The notes under the pieces were generated by a model, which was not told the origin of the DNA, did not search any database, and was given only the letters and a program-made list of their open reading frames with translations. A stretch of DNA of 64,000 nucleotides, taken from Pantoea sp. WMus005 (lineage in GTDB: Bacteria; Pseudomonadota; Gammaproteobacteria; Enterobacterales; Enterobacteriaceae). The position numbers were made by a program, and so were the translations under genes. Shown here piece after piece: positions 25,686-35,522 of this stretch (position 1 is the stretch's first letter; each line of letters starts with the position of its first letter). The DNA is taken from NCBI RefSeq assembly GCF_013415305.1, contig NZ_JACBXU010000005.1, positions 62,001 to 126,000 on the forward strand, read 5' to 3'.

Positions 25686-26705
25686 TCACGCCATATTTTC
25701 CGCTGTAAAGAGCCGAAACGCGACTTTACCCGCCTGATAGACATCCGGTTGATAGCCGGTTTCCAGATGACTCAGCATCAGATCAATCGCTAACCGGGCA
25801 TGCTGTTGAGCATGCTGATCCAGGGTAAAGGCCACTTCATCGTTCAGCAGCAGCTGGCGAGTCACCTCATAAAGCTCATGCGTGATGTAGGTGCATTTAC
25901 CCAGCAGCTGATGAGCGCGCAGGGTATCGCTGACATCGGTATTGCCCATGCCAGTGTTGTAGACGCCCGCAATCGCCTGCGATGGTTTCAGGTTGCGGGC
26001 CAGCACGCTGCGGATAGTTTCCCGCTGATCCTGACCCGATAGCACCTCACGCAGATGACGCTGCGGCGCACGCTGTTCCATCGACTCCCGGAAACCGGCG
26101 ATACGCTGGCGATGGGCGCGATAATCAAAGCGGCCGCTGACCATCAGAATGTCACCGGGCTGGCTCACTGTTTTACTCATCAGTAATCCTGCCGTACGGC
26201 CCGCCTGATACTGGTCGATGCCGACATGACACAGGCGGTCAGCATCGGGCAGATCGGTAACGATGGTGATCACCGGCACATTGCGGCTGCGGCACAGCGC
26301 AAGAGCGCGATAGATGGGCGGCGAATCGTGTGCAAATACAATGATGCCGTCGCGGGTACTGCTGCGGGCGATAATGCTTTGCGCCAGCTGCTCAGGCTGC
26401 GCTTCAGCCACCAGGGTTTTGTGCAATTTCAATCGGCGATAGCCAAGCTGACTGGCGACCTCGCTGAAATGGGTAGTGAGCTGCTGAAAAAAGGATGAGC
26501 CGTTATTACTGAGGAACACCTCGATTTGCCACGGATGCTGGTACTCTTCTGGCAGCAGGCGCTTGAGTCCCACTTCGCGCGCAGCTTTCAGGACCTTGCG
26601 GCTGGTCTCCAGCGACACGCCGCCACGCTCATTCAGCACCCGATCGACCGTCGCGATCCCGACGCCCGCCATTTTTGCCACCACCTCTAAGGTGAGCTTT
26701 TTCAT
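25686..26705 (-). CDS. LacI-family transcriptional regulator
   Basis: 339 residues. N-terminal LacI helix-turn-helix 'LTLEVVAKMAGVGIATVDRVLNERGGVSLETSRKVLKAA' (about 3-42) with hinge, then a periplasmic-binding-protein-like sensor domain ('DGIIVFAHDSP', 'VPVITIVTDLP', 'GVYNTGMGNTDVSDTL'). This type with 'IATVDRVLNERGG' often senses sugars such as inositol, ribose or other pentoses. No sugar operon adjoins it; the SDR gene is divergent. A palindromic site at 26764-26773 upstream is the likely autoregulatory operator. Confidence 0.88.
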   Translation of the reverse strand: MKKLTLEVVAKMAGVGIATVDRVLNERGGVSLETSRKVLKAAREVGLKRLLPEEYQHPWQIEVFLSNNGSSFFQQLTTHFSEVASQLGYRRLKLHKTLVAEAQPEQLAQSIIARSSTRDGIIVFAHDSPPIYRALALCRSRNVPVITIVTDLPDADRLCHVGIDQYQAGRTAGLLMSKTVSQPGDILMVSGRFDYRAHRQRIAGFRESMEQRAPQRHLREVLSGQDQRETIRSVLARNLKPSQAIAGVYNTGMGNTDVSDTLRAHQLLGKCTYITHELYEVTRQLLLNDEVAFTLDQHAQQHARLAIDLMLSHLETGYQPDVYQAGKVAFRLFTAENMA

Positions 26706-26763
26706 TCAGACTCCACGGGAAAAATGGCGACTAATTGCTGCCTGCCAGACTGTTTATCTCTTC

Positions 26764-26773
26764 TAACCGGTTA
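26764..26773. promoter_or_regulatory. LacI-type operator TAACCGGTTA
   Basis: Ten-base perfect palindrome with central CG, extended to TTCTAACCGGTTAAAA, 58 bases upstream of the LacI-family gene and 160 bases upstream of the SDR gene. Central-CpG palindromes are typical of LacI-family operators, so autoregulation is likely. Confidence 0.55.
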
Positions 26774-26934
26774 AAAGTAAAAGATAAAGCGATTTAATGA
26801 TGGAAACCCATCATCAGTGCTGTGCCGCAAGGTTTTTACCGGCAGTGCGGTCCTCAGGCTAAAAAGCACAGCGAGCCGCTGTCCTGGCGGAATACCCGTT
26901 AAGCTTGTAGTGGGACAATTAACGAGGAATGAAT

Positions 26935-27612
26935 ATGGCTCAGCAAAAAGAGGTTCTGATTATTGGCGCTTCACGCGGTATCGGGCTGGCGGTAGCACAG
27001 GCGTTTGCTGGTGAGGGCTGGCAGGTCACGGCGACGCATCGCAGTGGCATTCCGGAGCAGGGCAACAAGCCAGACATTCACTGGCATGCGCTGGATATGA
27101 CGCACTCATCGGCGGTTCAGCAGCTTGCCAGCCAGCTCAGTGGCAGGACGTTCGATGCGATTCTGATCAACGCCGGGATTTCCGGGCCTTCACACCAGAA
27201 GGTGTCGCAGAGTGACGATCAGGATCTGGCACAGCTGTTCCTGACCAATGCGATAGCACCGGTTCGCAGTGCAGAGATTCTACTGCCGCTATTGAAGCCG
27301 GAAGGCGTGCTGGCGCTGACCTCCTCTCAGCTCGGCAGCCTGAATGAAAACCCGCAGGCGCAGATGCCGATTTATTCGGCCAGCAAAGCCGCCCTGAATA
27401 TGCTGAGCCGCACACTGACACCGGCAGTTGACGCACAGAGCGGGACGCTGCTAACGCTGCATCCCGGCTGGGTGAAAACGGATATGGGCGGTGAAAGCGC
27501 GCCCCTGACGGCTGAAGAGAGCGCGGCCGGTATCGTCCAGCAACTGACCCAGTGGCGCGGACGTGGGGGTCATCACTACGTTGATTACGCCGGCCAGCAG
27601 CTGCAATGGTAA
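26935..27612 (+). CDS. Short-chain dehydrogenase/reductase (SDR)
   Basis: 225 residues from the ATG at 26935, 6 bases after GAGGA; the ATG at 26929 is too close to that site. NAD(P)-binding 'IIGASRGIGLAVAQAFAGEG' (about 7-26), NAG-type motif 'LINAGISGP' near 75, catalytic 'YSASKAAL' (Tyr and Lys near 145) and 'HPGWVKTDMGG' typical of the C-factor/CsgA-like SDRs. Substrate unknown. Divergent from the LacI regulator, convergent with the sugar porter. Confidence 0.85.
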   Translation: MAQQKEVLIIGASRGIGLAVAQAFAGEGWQVTATHRSGIPEQGNKPDIHWHALDMTHSSAVQQLASQLSGRTFDAILINAGISGPSHQKVSQSDDQDLAQLFLTNAIAPVRSAEILLPLLKPEGVLALTSSQLGSLNENPQAQMPIYSASKAALNMLSRTLTPAVDAQSGTLLTLHPGWVKTDMGGESAPLTAEESAAGIVQQLTQWRGRGGHHYVDYAGQQLQW

Positions 27613-27619
27613 GTTGATA

Positions 27620-27637
27620 CGGGGCGGTTACGCCCCG
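27620..27637. terminator. Hairpin between SDR and sugar porter genes
   Basis: CGGGGCG-GTTA-CGCCCCG, a perfect 7-bp GC stem starting 7 bases after the SDR stop and reaching into the last codons of the convergent porter gene. There is no T-run, so it is a weak terminator at best. Confidence 0.45.
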
Positions 27638-29016
27638 ATGTCACGTAGTGCTTTGCCTTTCATCAGGTTGCGTTCAATGTGCTCCAGCGTCACATGTTTG
27701 GTCTCGGGTACCAGCATCAGCGTCAGCACGATAAACACCAGATTGAGCGCGCCGTAGAACCAGAAAGTGTTGGCATTTCCCAGCTGATCCAGCATCGTCA
27801 GGAAAGTCGCACCCACAATCATATTACCGACCCAGTTAGTGGTGGTGGAGGCGGTAATGCCGAAGTCACGTCCTTTCAGCGGCTGGATCTCTGAACAGAG
27901 CAGCCAGATCACCGGTCCGGCCGCCATCGCGAAACCGACGATAAACATCAGCAGCATGGCGACAGCAAAGTATTTACGGAAATCGGTTTCGACGCCCATG
28001 TGCAGCAGCGTTCCCAGCACACCCATTCCCACCGCCATCACCAGAAAACTGGTGGTGAGCATCGGCTTACGACCCCAGCGATCGACAAAGAAAATCGCAA
28101 TCAGTGTGGCCAGCATGTTGACCAGCCCGACAATCACCGTGCCCCACATCTGCTCACTGGTGCTGGAGAAGCCAGCGATGTTGAAGATTTTAGGTGCGTA
28201 ATACATCACCACATTCATACCGGTAAACTGCTGCATCACCTGTAGCAGCATGCCGAGCCACACCGCGCGGCGGAAATTACCATTAGAACGGAACAGCGAC
28301 CAGCCACGTTGCTTCACCTGCAGGCTCTCACGAATCTCTTCCAGCTCCTCCCGGGCCTGCTCGCTGCTGTTACGCAGCCGATCCAGCACCCGCTGCGCCT
28401 CGTTAAAGCGTCCGTGCGCCGCCAGCCAGCGCGGGCTGTTGGGCAGAAACAGCACGCCGATAAACAGGATCACTGCCGGAATGGCGATAACGCCCAGCAT
28501 CCCGCGCCAGTTGCCGCTGTAGCTGAACGCGGTGTCGGAGAGATAAGCCACCACGATGCCGGTGGTCAGCATCAGTTGATACATCGAAATCATTGAGCCA
28601 CGAATGCGTTCCGGCGCAATCTCCGCCAGATAGAGAGGCGCGGTGTAAGAGGCGATCCCTACCGCCAGACCCAGCATCACGCGGGCACAGACCAGCGACT
28701 CCACATCGGGTGAAAAGGCTGACCACAGCGAGCCAATCACAAACAGCGTCGCGCCTGCCAGCATGCTTTTCTTGCGCCCCAGCTTTGATGACATCCAGCC
28801 CGCCGCCAGCGCGCCCAGCGCCGCACCAAACATCATCGAACTTACGACCCATTCCTGCTGATGGTTAGTGATCTGCAAATCCTTCGCCAGAAACGGCAAG
28901 GCTCCGGCAATGACGCCGATATCCAGACCAAACAGCAGACCGGAGAGTGCCGCCATAAAACAGACGAACCAGGTAAAGCGATTCTGTTGATTTCCCGATT
29001 TTTTTGCCGCAACCAT
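27628..29016 (-). CDS. galP: Sugar porter MFS transporter, GalP-like
   Basis: 462-residue 12-TM sugar/H+ symporter. Sugar-porter signatures: '[17 protein letters not shown]', '[12 protein letters not shown]' (R-x-G-R-R loop), '[20 protein letters not shown]', '[17 protein letters not shown]', '[10 protein letters not shown]' and '[19 protein letters not shown]'. The C-terminal '[14 protein letters not shown]' and overall match are closer to E. coli GalP than AraE. The related IolT carriers move myo-inositol, so a role in inositol uptake cannot be excluded. Start at 29016 behind AAGGAG. Confidence 0.85.
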   Translation of the reverse strand: MVAAKKSGNQQNRFTWFVCFMAALSGLLFGLDIGVIAGALPFLAKDLQITNHQQEWVVSSMMFGAALGALAAGWMSSKLGRKKSMLAGATLFVIGSLWSAFSPDVESLVCARVMLGLAVGIASYTAPLYLAEIAPERIRGSMISMYQLMLTTGIVVAYLSDTAFSYSGNWRGMLGVIAIPAVILFIGVLFLPNSPRWLAAHGRFNEAQRVLDRLRNSSEQAREELEEIRESLQVKQRGWSLFRSNGNFRRAVWLGMLLQVMQQFTGMNVVMYYAPKIFNIAGFSSTSEQMWGTVIVGLVNMLATLIAIFFVDRWGRKPMLTTSFLVMAVGMGVLGTLLHMGVETDFRKYFAVAMLLMFIVGFAMAAGPVIWLLCSEIQPLKGRDFGITASTTTNWVGNMIVGATFLTMLDQLGNANTFWFYGALNLVFIVLTLMLVPETKHVTLEHIERNLMKGKALRDIGA

Positions 29017-29288
29017 GCCGGTCTCCTTACGGTGATGTCATGTCAATATTGTTAATGTTATGTAAACATAGTCGATACCAGTGTGGCACCGATCACACTT
29101 CCGGCCATGGCTGAGGTTGCACTGGATTTTACGTGACAATAAAGCACTGAAGATCAACCGCGTGGCACCGGGAGTCGAAGACTGCAGCAGAGGCATGAAT
29201 ATGCAAAGCAGAGGATTCGGTTCAGATTTTGCAACTGTCCGCCTGCGGCATTACACTGCCGCTTTTCTGCCATTGATTGAAGGTGCTT

Positions 29289-29948
29289 ATGTCTGAACCT
29301 TTCCAGCGTCAGCCGCTGCCTTTGCCGGGCGGCCATAAAAAAGTGCTGCTGCACTCCTGTTGCGCACCCTGTTCGGGTGAAGTAATGGAAGCGATGCTGG
29401 CATCCGGCATTGAATACACTATCTATTTCTACAACCCGAACATTCATCCGCTCAAGGAGTATGAGCTGCGCAAAGAGGAGAATATTCGCTTTGCAGAAAA
29501 ATTTGGTGTGCCTTTTGTTGATGCGGATTACGACCGGGATAACTGGTTTGAACGGGCGCGTGGGCTGGAGTGGTCACCGGAACGGGGTGAACGCTGCACC
29601 ATGTGTTTTGATATGCGTTTTGAGCGCACGGCACTCTACGCCCACGAGAACGGCTTTCCGGTCATGACCAGTTGCCTGGGTATTTCACGCTGGAAAGATA
29701 TGAAGCAGATTAACGACTGTGGTGTCCGTGCAGCGGCAGCGTATCCGGATCTGATGTACTGGGATTTTAACTGGCGTAAAGGCGGCGGATCGTCGCGCAT
29801 GATTGAAATCAGTAAACGTGAGAGTTTCTATCAACAGGAATATTGTGGCTGCGTTTATTCACTGCGCGACACCAATCGTCATCGCGTCACCCAGGGACGT
29901 GAGCGTATTCAGATTGGCGTACAATATTATCAGCCGGATGAATCCTGA
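29289..29948 (+). CDS. queH: Epoxyqueuosine reductase QueH
   Basis: 219 residues from the ATG at 29289 (GAAGG upstream; a TTG at 29277 is also in frame). The QueH (former DUF208) cysteine sets are all visible: '[10 protein letters not shown]' near the N-terminus, 'CTMCFDMR' near residue 100 and 'EYCGCVYS' near the C-terminus, binding an Fe-S cluster and a second metal. QueH carries out the last step of queuosine tRNA modification, reducing epoxyqueuosine, as a replacement for QueG. Its 3' end overlaps the convergent AraC-type gene by 19 bases. Confidence 0.92.
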   Translation: MSEPFQRQPLPLPGGHKKVLLHSCCAPCSGEVMEAMLASGIEYTIYFYNPNIHPLKEYELRKEENIRFAEKFGVPFVDADYDRDNWFERARGLEWSPERGERCTMCFDMRFERTALYAHENGFPVMTSCLGISRWKDMKQINDCGVRAAAAYPDLMYWDFNWRKGGGSSRMIEISKRESFYQQEYCGCVYSLRDTNRHRVTQGRERIQIGVQYYQPDES

Positions 29949-30448
29949 TTAGCGTAAAGTGCAGAAGCGTCTGCCTGCGCATATCCGCGCACTAAGGGCG
30001 TAACAGATCGGACTGTTACGCCACAGCTCTGCTTCAGGCTTCCAGGCCGCACGTAACTGCACCGCGCACAGGGATCATCAGTGTCACTCATCTGCTGCTT
30101 CGCCTCGTCGTTCATCAGACGTTTACGGCAGGCGCTCGGCGTACAGCCCATAATCTGCTTAAACGAGCGGGTAAAAGATTGCTGGCTTTCAAAATGGTAT
30201 TTCAGCGCCAGGCTGATAATGGGCGTGCGGCTGTTTTTTAAATCGTTTATACAGGCATTGAGCTTTTTCTTACGAATATAACGCGCCAGCGTTTCATTAT
30301 GATAACGGGCAAAGAGCTTCTGTAAGTACCACTTAGAGTAGCCGGCCTTTTCTGCAATATCATCAACACTTAAGCGCTGATCCAGATTATGATTAATCCA
30401 CTCAGTGATTGAGATAATCACACTCTCGTTATATTTATTTTCGTTCAT
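29930..30448 (-). CDS. AraC-type regulator (MarA/RamA-like) with C-terminal extension
   Basis: 172 residues. Residues 1-112 are a double helix-turn-helix as in MarA, SoxS and RamA: '[33 protein letters not shown]' and '[35 protein letters not shown]'. Such proteins bind 'marboxes' and control efflux and stress genes. Residues 113-172 form a Ser/Cys-rich tail absent from the roughly 110-130-residue relatives; the tail reads into the end of queH (19-base overlap), so it may come from a lost stop codon. No ligand domain is seen, so activity is probably set by expression level. Confidence 0.8.
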   Translation of the reverse strand: MNENKYNESVIISITEWINHNLDQRLSVDDIAEKAGYSKWYLQKLFARYHNETLARYIRKKKLNACINDLKNSRTPIISLALKYHFESQQSFTRSFKQIMGCTPSACRKRLMNDEAKQQMSDTDDPCARCSYVRPGSLKQSCGVTVRSVTPLVRGYAQADASALYANQDSSG

Positions 30449-30791
30449 AGATACCCCGCTATTTAATTCAGGAATTCTAATTAATTTATCTTAATGTGCT
30501 TATTCTTTGCGTAAAGTTTTTTCAGTATTTGAATCGTTATCTCTGATGATATTCATTTGAAGGATAGTTATTAATAAATAAGATGAATTGTGATTAATCT
30601 GTTTGTAATTATAGGTGAATGGATAATTCATTCAGCCAGAGAATAATTAAAACGAAGCATTATTCTGCTGTCAGTCTCCGGCTTAACCCTGTCAGCGCCC
30701 GTGTAATCAACGCGATAGCACAGCCCATCAATAGATTTTTGGCTGTGACATGCCAGGCTTATGAGTCACCTTTAACCTGGAGAATCCCCGG
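30449..30791. other. AT-rich intergenic region
   Basis: 343 bases between divergent genes. The half next to the AraC-type gene is strongly AT-rich with many TTAAT/ATTAA stretches; I find no coding frame and no clear dyad operator. A promoter for each side is expected but not identified. Confidence 0.4.
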
Positions 30792-31814
30792 ATGAGCCCG
30801 ACATACGCGCTGAAAAAACCGCTTGCCGCCTTGCTCACCTCGCTGGCTTTATTTGCTCATGCCCCCGCTAGCGCCACGCCTGTCTATGGCGAGCAGCTTG
30901 AAGGATTTAAATACCCTTATCCTTTGCAGCATTTTGATTTTCAGTCCCAGCAGCAGCCGCTGAGTATGGGCTATATGGATGTGAAACCGACGCAACGGGC
31001 TAATGGCAAAACCGTGGTGCTGATGCACGGTAAAAACTTCTGTGGCGCGACCTGGGAAGAGACTATTCGCGCACTGAGCCAGCAGGGATATCGCGTTATC
31101 GCGCCCGATCAGATTGGCTTCTGCAGCTCGACCAAGCCCGCCAGTTATCAATACACCTTTCAGCAGCTGGCGGAGAACACCCATCAGCTACTTGCCCGGC
31201 TGGGTGTAGATAAGGCGGTAATTGTGGGTCACTCTACTGGCGGGATGCTGGCAACGCGTTATGCGCTGATGTATCCGGAACAGACGCAGAAGCTGGTGCT
31301 GGTTAACCCGATTGGGCTGGAGGACTGGAAAGCCAAAGGCGCGCCATGGCGCTCGGTGGATCAGTGGTATCAGCGCGAACTCAAACTCAGCGCAGAGGGC
31401 ATTAAGAAGTATGAGCAGAAGACTTACTATGTCGGGCGCTGGAAACCGGAATATGATCAGTGGGTCGATATGCTGGCCGGACTCAACAGTGGGCCGGGTC
31501 ATCAGAAGGTGGCATGGAACTCGGCCTTAATCTACGACATGATTTTCACGCAGCCGGTATTTTATGAATTCGGCGATCTGAACGTCCCGACGACTCTGAT
31601 GATCGGCACCTCAGACACCACGGCCATCGGCAGTGATATCGCCTCTGCGGAGGTGAAAGCCCGGCTGGGTGATTACGCGGTGCTGGGGAAAGAGGTGGCA
31701 AAACGCATTCCGGGCGCGCGCTTAATTGAATTTCCCGGTATGGGACATGCGCCGCAAATGGAAGAACCGGCAACGTTTAATCAGACGCTGCTCGACGATC
31801 TGGCCCGGCCCTGA
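30792..31814 (+). CDS. Exported alpha/beta hydrolase
   Basis: 340 residues with an N-terminal signal peptide (KKPLAALLTSLALFAHAPASA-T). The hydrolase core shows the oxyanion 'LMHGKNFCGATWEETI', nucleophile elbow 'VGHSTGGML' (Ser near 155), an Asp in 'TLMIGTSDTTAIG' and the catalytic His in 'FPGMGHAPQMEEP'. It resembles epoxide-hydrolase/haloperoxidase-like or esterase members; substrate unknown, location periplasmic. GGAG lies 9 bases before the ATG. Convergent with the cyclase gene. Confidence 0.85.
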   Translation: MSPTYALKKPLAALLTSLALFAHAPASATPVYGEQLEGFKYPYPLQHFDFQSQQQPLSMGYMDVKPTQRANGKTVVLMHGKNFCGATWEETIRALSQQGYRVIAPDQIGFCSSTKPASYQYTFQQLAENTHQLLARLGVDKAVIVGHSTGGMLATRYALMYPEQTQKLVLVNPIGLEDWKAKGAPWRSVDQWYQRELKLSAEGIKKYEQKTYYVGRWKPEYDQWVDMLAGLNSGPGHQKVAWNSALIYDMIFTQPVFYEFGDLNVPTTLMIGTSDTTAIGSDIASAEVKARLGDYAVLGKEVAKRIPGARLIEFPGMGHAPQMEEPATFNQTLLDDLARP

Positions 31815-31817
31815 ACC

Positions 31818-31839
31818 GTCAGGCGCTGCGGCGCCTGAC
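31818..31839. terminator. Hairpin between hydrolase and cyclase genes
   Basis: GTCAGGCGC-TGCG-GCGCCTGAC, a perfect 9-bp stem in the 26-base gap between convergent genes. No T-run. Confidence 0.5.
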
Positions 31840-31840
31840 C

Positions 31841-32809
31841 TTACACCGCGATGCGTTTCTGCTTTTTTCTGAGGTACATCTGCTCATCGCTGTCGTGCAG
31901 CAACTGCTCCAGCGACTGCGGGTTTTCCGCGTCAAACTCCACCACGCCGGAAGAGAATTGCAGGCGGTAACGACGGTTCAGGCTGATCGACTGCTGTTGC
32001 AGATAATGGTCGAACTGTATGAGTAGCGTTTCACTCTGCTGCTGCTGCAGGCCATTAAACAGCACAACAAACTCATCGCCGCCCAGACGGGCAAACAGAT
32101 CGGAATGCTTGAACACCACTTTCATCGCATCAGAGAAGTCCATCAGCGCGCGGTCGCCTTCGCGATGGCCCAGCGTGTCATTAATCTGCTTAAATTTGTC
32201 GAGATCGAGGAAGGTCAGGCTGGCGGGACGGTTTTTCATCCGGCACTCATTCAGCACCATCTGACCCAGCGTCATAAAGCCGCGGCGATTGGTAATCTGC
32301 GTCAGTTCATCACAGGTGGCGGTCTGAAAGGCCACCAGTTCCGCTTCCGCCATGGCGGCCAGGTCGCGCATCGTGGCCTGGTCCTCTTCATTAAATTGAC
32401 GTGGCTCACGACCAATAATACAGAGCGTACCCATTTTAGCGCCGCCTGGCGCCCGCAGCGGACAGCCCGCATAAAAGCGAATGTGCGGATCGCCTGTCAC
32501 CAGCGGATTATCATGAAAGCGTTCATCTTTTAATGCATCTTCAACAATCATGATCTCATCCTGCAGGATGGCATGGGCGCAGAAAGAGATGTTCCGGGGC
32601 GAGCCTGTGGGTTCATAGCCCTGAGCGGATTTAAACCACTGATGATCGGCTTCCAGCAGGCTGACTAGCGCGATAGGAACGTCATACAGGCGCCGTGCCA
32701 GCCGGGTTAAACGATCAAAACGTTCTTCCGCTGGGGTGTTCATGATGTTCAGCTTACGCAACTGCGATAAACGTTGTGCCTCATCGGCAGGGATTTCAGG
32801 TGCTTTCAT
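31841..32809 (-). CDS. GAF-domain diguanylate cyclase
   Basis: 322 residues from the ATG at 32809 (a GTG precedes it). Residues about 25-165 form a GAF sensor domain ('RFDRLTRLARRLYDVPIALVSLLE', 'SFCAHAILQDEIMIVEDALKDERFHDNPLV'); residues about 170-322 form a GGDEF domain with the intact active loop LGGDEF near 243-248 and substrate residues 'LDLDKFKQINDTLGHREGDRAL'. The RxxD inhibitory site five residues before GGDEF reads KHSD, so product inhibition is probably weakened. It should make cyclic di-GMP in response to an unknown cytosolic ligand. Confidence 0.9.
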   Translation of the reverse strand: MKAPEIPADEAQRLSQLRKLNIMNTPAEERFDRLTRLARRLYDVPIALVSLLEADHQWFKSAQGYEPTGSPRNISFCAHAILQDEIMIVEDALKDERFHDNPLVTGDPHIRFYAGCPLRAPGGAKMGTLCIIGREPRQFNEEDQATMRDLAAMAEAELVAFQTATCDELTQITNRRGFMTLGQMVLNECRMKNRPASLTFLDLDKFKQINDTLGHREGDRALMDFSDAMKVVFKHSDLFARLGGDEFVVLFNGLQQQQSETLLIQFDHYLQQQSISLNRRYRLQFSSGVVEFDAENPQSLEQLLHDSDEQMYLRKKQKRIAV

Positions 32810-32870
32810 CACAGAGCCCTTTGTTTTCTAGCTGAAGCCAGGTTCTGGTGTTTGCCTTACAGCGAAGAAG

Positions 32871-32899
32871 AAGAGCGTGATATCACGACCACGCTCTTT
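32871..32899 (-). terminator. Terminator of hemB
   Basis: On the minus strand an AAGAGCGTG/CACGCTCTT stem (9 bp, 10-base loop) is followed by TCTTCTTC. It lies 13 bases past the hemB stop. Confidence 0.55.
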
Positions 32900-32911
32900 A
32901 TGAGGAGGGGA

Positions 32912-33889
32912 TCAGAGCACTTTTTGTTCGGCGAGATCAAGGGCGAAATAGCTGAAAATGAGGTCCGCACCGGCACGTTTAATCGCACCGAGACTCTCCA
33001 GCACCACATTACGCTCATCAATGGCACCAGCCTGTGCGGCAAATTTGATCATCGCGTATTCACCACTCACCTGATACGCCGCCAGCGGCAGTTCGGTGCG
33101 TTCACGGATGTCGCGCAGGATATCCAGATAAGCGCCTGCCGGTTTCACCATCAGTGAATCTGCGCCCTGCGCCGCATCGAGCAGCGATTCGCGGATCGCT
33201 TCACGGCGGTTCATCGGGTTCATCTGGTAGGTTTTACGATCGCCTTTCAGTGCGGTACCCGCTGCTTCACGGAACGGGCCGTAAAACGAGGAGGCGAACT
33301 TGGTGGAGTAAGACATGATGGCGGTCTGGGTAAAGCCCGCAGCGTCCAGTGCCCGGCGAATCGCCTCAACCTGGCCATCCATCGCCGCTGACGGAGCGAT
33401 GAAATCTGCACCAGCTGCTGCGGCTACCACCGCCTGCTTGCCCAGGTTTTCCAGGGTAGCATCGTTATCGACGCCGTGATCACACAGCACGCCGCAGTGG
33501 CCGTGGCTGGTGTATTCACAGAAGCAGGTGTCAGACATCACGATCATTTCCGGCACGGTATCTTTGCAGATGCGGGACATGCGCGCCACCAGACCGTTTT
33601 CGTTCCAGGCATCGCTGCCGGTGGCATCGGTATGGTGCGAAATCCCAAAGGTCATCACCGAGCGGATACCTGCTTTGGCGATACGCTCAATCTCATAGGC
33701 GAGACGTTTTTCCGGAATACGCATTACGCCAGGCATCGCCTGAATCGCTTTGTAATCGTCGACTTCTTCTTCAACAAAAATAGGCAGAGCTAAATCGTTC
33801 AGGGTCAGGGAAGACTCCTGAAACATTTCACGCATCGAGGCGCTGGCGCGCAATCTTCTTGGGCGCTGGATAAGGGAATAATCAGACAT
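32912..33889 (-). CDS. hemB: Delta-aminolevulinic acid dehydratase (porphobilinogen synthase)
   Basis: Condenses two 5-aminolevulinates to porphobilinogen in heme synthesis. 325 residues from the ATG at 33889 (33895 is an alternative). The Zn site '[17 protein letters not shown]' carries the three cysteines; catalytic lysines are in '[14 protein letters not shown]' and '[11 protein letters not shown]'. Sequence and length match E. coli HemB closely. It stands alone between its terminator and the proP terminator region. Confidence 0.97.
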   Translation of the reverse strand: MSDYSLIQRPRRLRASASMREMFQESSLTLNDLALPIFVEEEVDDYKAIQAMPGVMRIPEKRLAYEIERIAKAGIRSVMTFGISHHTDATGSDAWNENGLVARMSRICKDTVPEMIVMSDTCFCEYTSHGHCGVLCDHGVDNDATLENLGKQAVVAAAAGADFIAPSAAMDGQVEAIRRALDAAGFTQTAIMSYSTKFASSFYGPFREAAGTALKGDRKTYQMNPMNRREAIRESLLDAAQGADSLMVKPAGAYLDILRDIRERTELPLAAYQVSGEYAMIKFAAQAGAIDERNVVLESLGAIKRAGADLIFSYFALDLAEQKVL

Positions 33890-33983
33890 TTTCATTCTTA
33901 CGCAGGTGAAAAAAGTAACAACAGTTTACTCTCTTTGCCCGCGAGGTATGAAGGTTTGTGTGCGGTAAGAGAGGGGGAAAAGG

Positions 33984-34009
33984 GCTCTCCCGCCGGGCGG
34001 CGGGAGAGC
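33984..34009 (-). terminator. Terminator of proP
   Basis: Perfect 11-bp stem GCTCTCCCGCC/GGCGGGAGAGC with a 4-base loop, 8 bases past the proP stop; on the minus strand CCCTTTT follows. Confidence 0.8.
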
Positions 34010-34016
34010 AGAACAA

Positions 34017-35522
34017 TTACTCGTTAATATCCGGATGCTGCTGCACCAGGTTTTTACGTTTCGCTTCCAGACGGGAGATCTCTTCGTCGATATCTTCGAT
34101 TTTGTGCTCGATATTATCGTGATGCTCCTGCAGGATTTCGCGCGCTTCTTCCATATCTGACGCTGCCGGTGTCGCGCCTTTCAGCGGCTTATTGGCCGTT
34201 TCTTTCATGTACAGACCGGTAATCAGACCAATGACCGCCACCACCATCAGATAGTAGGCTGGCATGTAGAGGTTATTCGTCGTTTCCACCAGCCAGGCGG
34301 CCAGAGTAGGCGTCAGGCCCGCAATCAGTACCGAAATGTTAAACGCACTCGCCAGCGCACTGTAGCGGATATGGGTCGGGAACATGGCAGGCAGTGACGA
34401 AGCCATCACGCCAGTAAAGGCGTTGAGGATCACCGCCAGAAGCAGCAGACCGCCAAAAATCAGTCCCAGCACGCCACTGTTAATCATCATGAAGGCGGGA
34501 ATCGAGAAAATCATCAGGGCAATACTGCCGATAATGACAAACGGACGACGGCCAAAGCGGTCACTCATCATGCCGATCATTGGCTGAACAAACAGCATAC
34601 CGATCATGATGGCAATAATAATCATCACGCCGTGGTCTTCGCTGTAGTGCAGGTTATGCGACAGGTAGCTCGGCATGTACGTCAGCAACATGTAGTAGGT
34701 GACGTTAGTGGCGATAACCAGGCCGATACAGGAGAGCAGGCTACGCCAGTGTTTGGTCGCAATCTCTTTAAATGAAACCTGCGGACCATCCTGCAGGCCT
34801 TCGCGGTCGCCCTGTTCCAGTTTGTCCACGTGCTGCTGGAATGCCGGGGTTTCTTCCAGCGCATGGCGCAGATAAAGACCGATAATGCCCAGCGGCAGCG
34901 CGACGAAGAACGGCAGACGCCAGCCCCACTCAAGGAAGCTCTCTTCCCCGATAATGGAGGAGATCAGCACCACCAGGCCCGCGCCGAGCACGAAGCCCGC
35001 AATCGAACCAAAGTCGAGCCAGCTGCCCATAAAACCGCGTTTGCGGTCAGGCGAGTACTCGGCCACAAAAATTGAAGCACCGGTATATTCACCGCCCACC
35101 GAGAAGCCCTGCGCCATCTTCGCTAACAGCAGCAGAATCGGTGCCCAGATGCCGATGGAGGCATAGGAGGGTATCAGGCCGATACAGAAGGTACTGACCG
35201 ACATGATGATAATGGTGATGGAAAGGATTTTCTGACGACCATATTTGTCGCCCAGCATCCCGAAGAACAGTCCACCCAGCGGGCGAATAAGAAATGGAAC
35301 AGAGAAGGTGGCAAGCGCCGCGATCATCTGAATACCCGGCGAGACGTCCGGGAAGAACACTTTACCCAGCGCATAGGCGACGAAGCCATAAACACCGAAG
35401 TCGAACCACTCCATCGCGTTACCCAGAGAGGCCGCGGTGATAGCTTTACGTAAACGAGTATCATCGATGATAGTAACATCATCGATCCCAATTGGTTTTA
35501 CACGCTTCCTACGCAATTTCAT
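34017..35522 (-). CDS. proP: Glycine betaine/proline/H+ symporter
   Basis: 501-residue MFS osmosensor and osmolyte importer. Sequence and length match E. coli ProP ('AITAASLGNAMEWFDFGVYGFVAYALGKVFFP', 'GDKYGRQKIL', 'GGEYTGASIFVAEYSPDRKRGFMGSWLDFG'). The C-terminal ~45 residues ('DNIEHKIEDIDEEISRLEAKRKNLVQQ') form the heptad coiled coil that tunes osmotic activation threshold in E. coli ProP. The 450-base leader upstream is without genes and has a dyad at 35613-35633. Confidence 0.95.
   Translation of the reverse strand: MKLRRKRVKPIGIDDVTIIDDTRLRKAITAASLGNAMEWFDFGVYGFVAYALGKVFFPDVSPGIQMIAALATFSVPFLIRPLGGLFFGMLGDKYGRQKILSITIIIMSVSTFCIGLIPSYASIGIWAPILLLLAKMAQGFSVGGEYTGASIFVAEYSPDRKRGFMGSWLDFGSIAGFVLGAGLVVLISSIIGEESFLEWGWRLPFFVALPLGIIGLYLRHALEETPAFQQHVDKLEQGDREGLQDGPQVSFKEIATKHWRSLLSCIGLVIATNVTYYMLLTYMPSYLSHNLHYSEDHGVMIIIAIMIGMLFVQPMIGMMSDRFGRRPFVIIGSIALMIFSIPAFMMINSGVLGLIFGGLLLLAVILNAFTGVMASSLPAMFPTHIRYSALASAFNISVLIAGLTPTLAAWLVETTNNLYMPAYYLMVVAVIGLITGLYMKETANKPLKGATPAASDMEEAREILQEHHDNIEHKIEDIDEEISRLEAKRKNLVQQHPDINE

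Noticed and set aside
27628-29016. Calling the sugar porter the inositol transporter (iolT)
   Set aside because: Closer to GalP in its C-terminal motifs and far from the iol cluster; kept only as a possibility.
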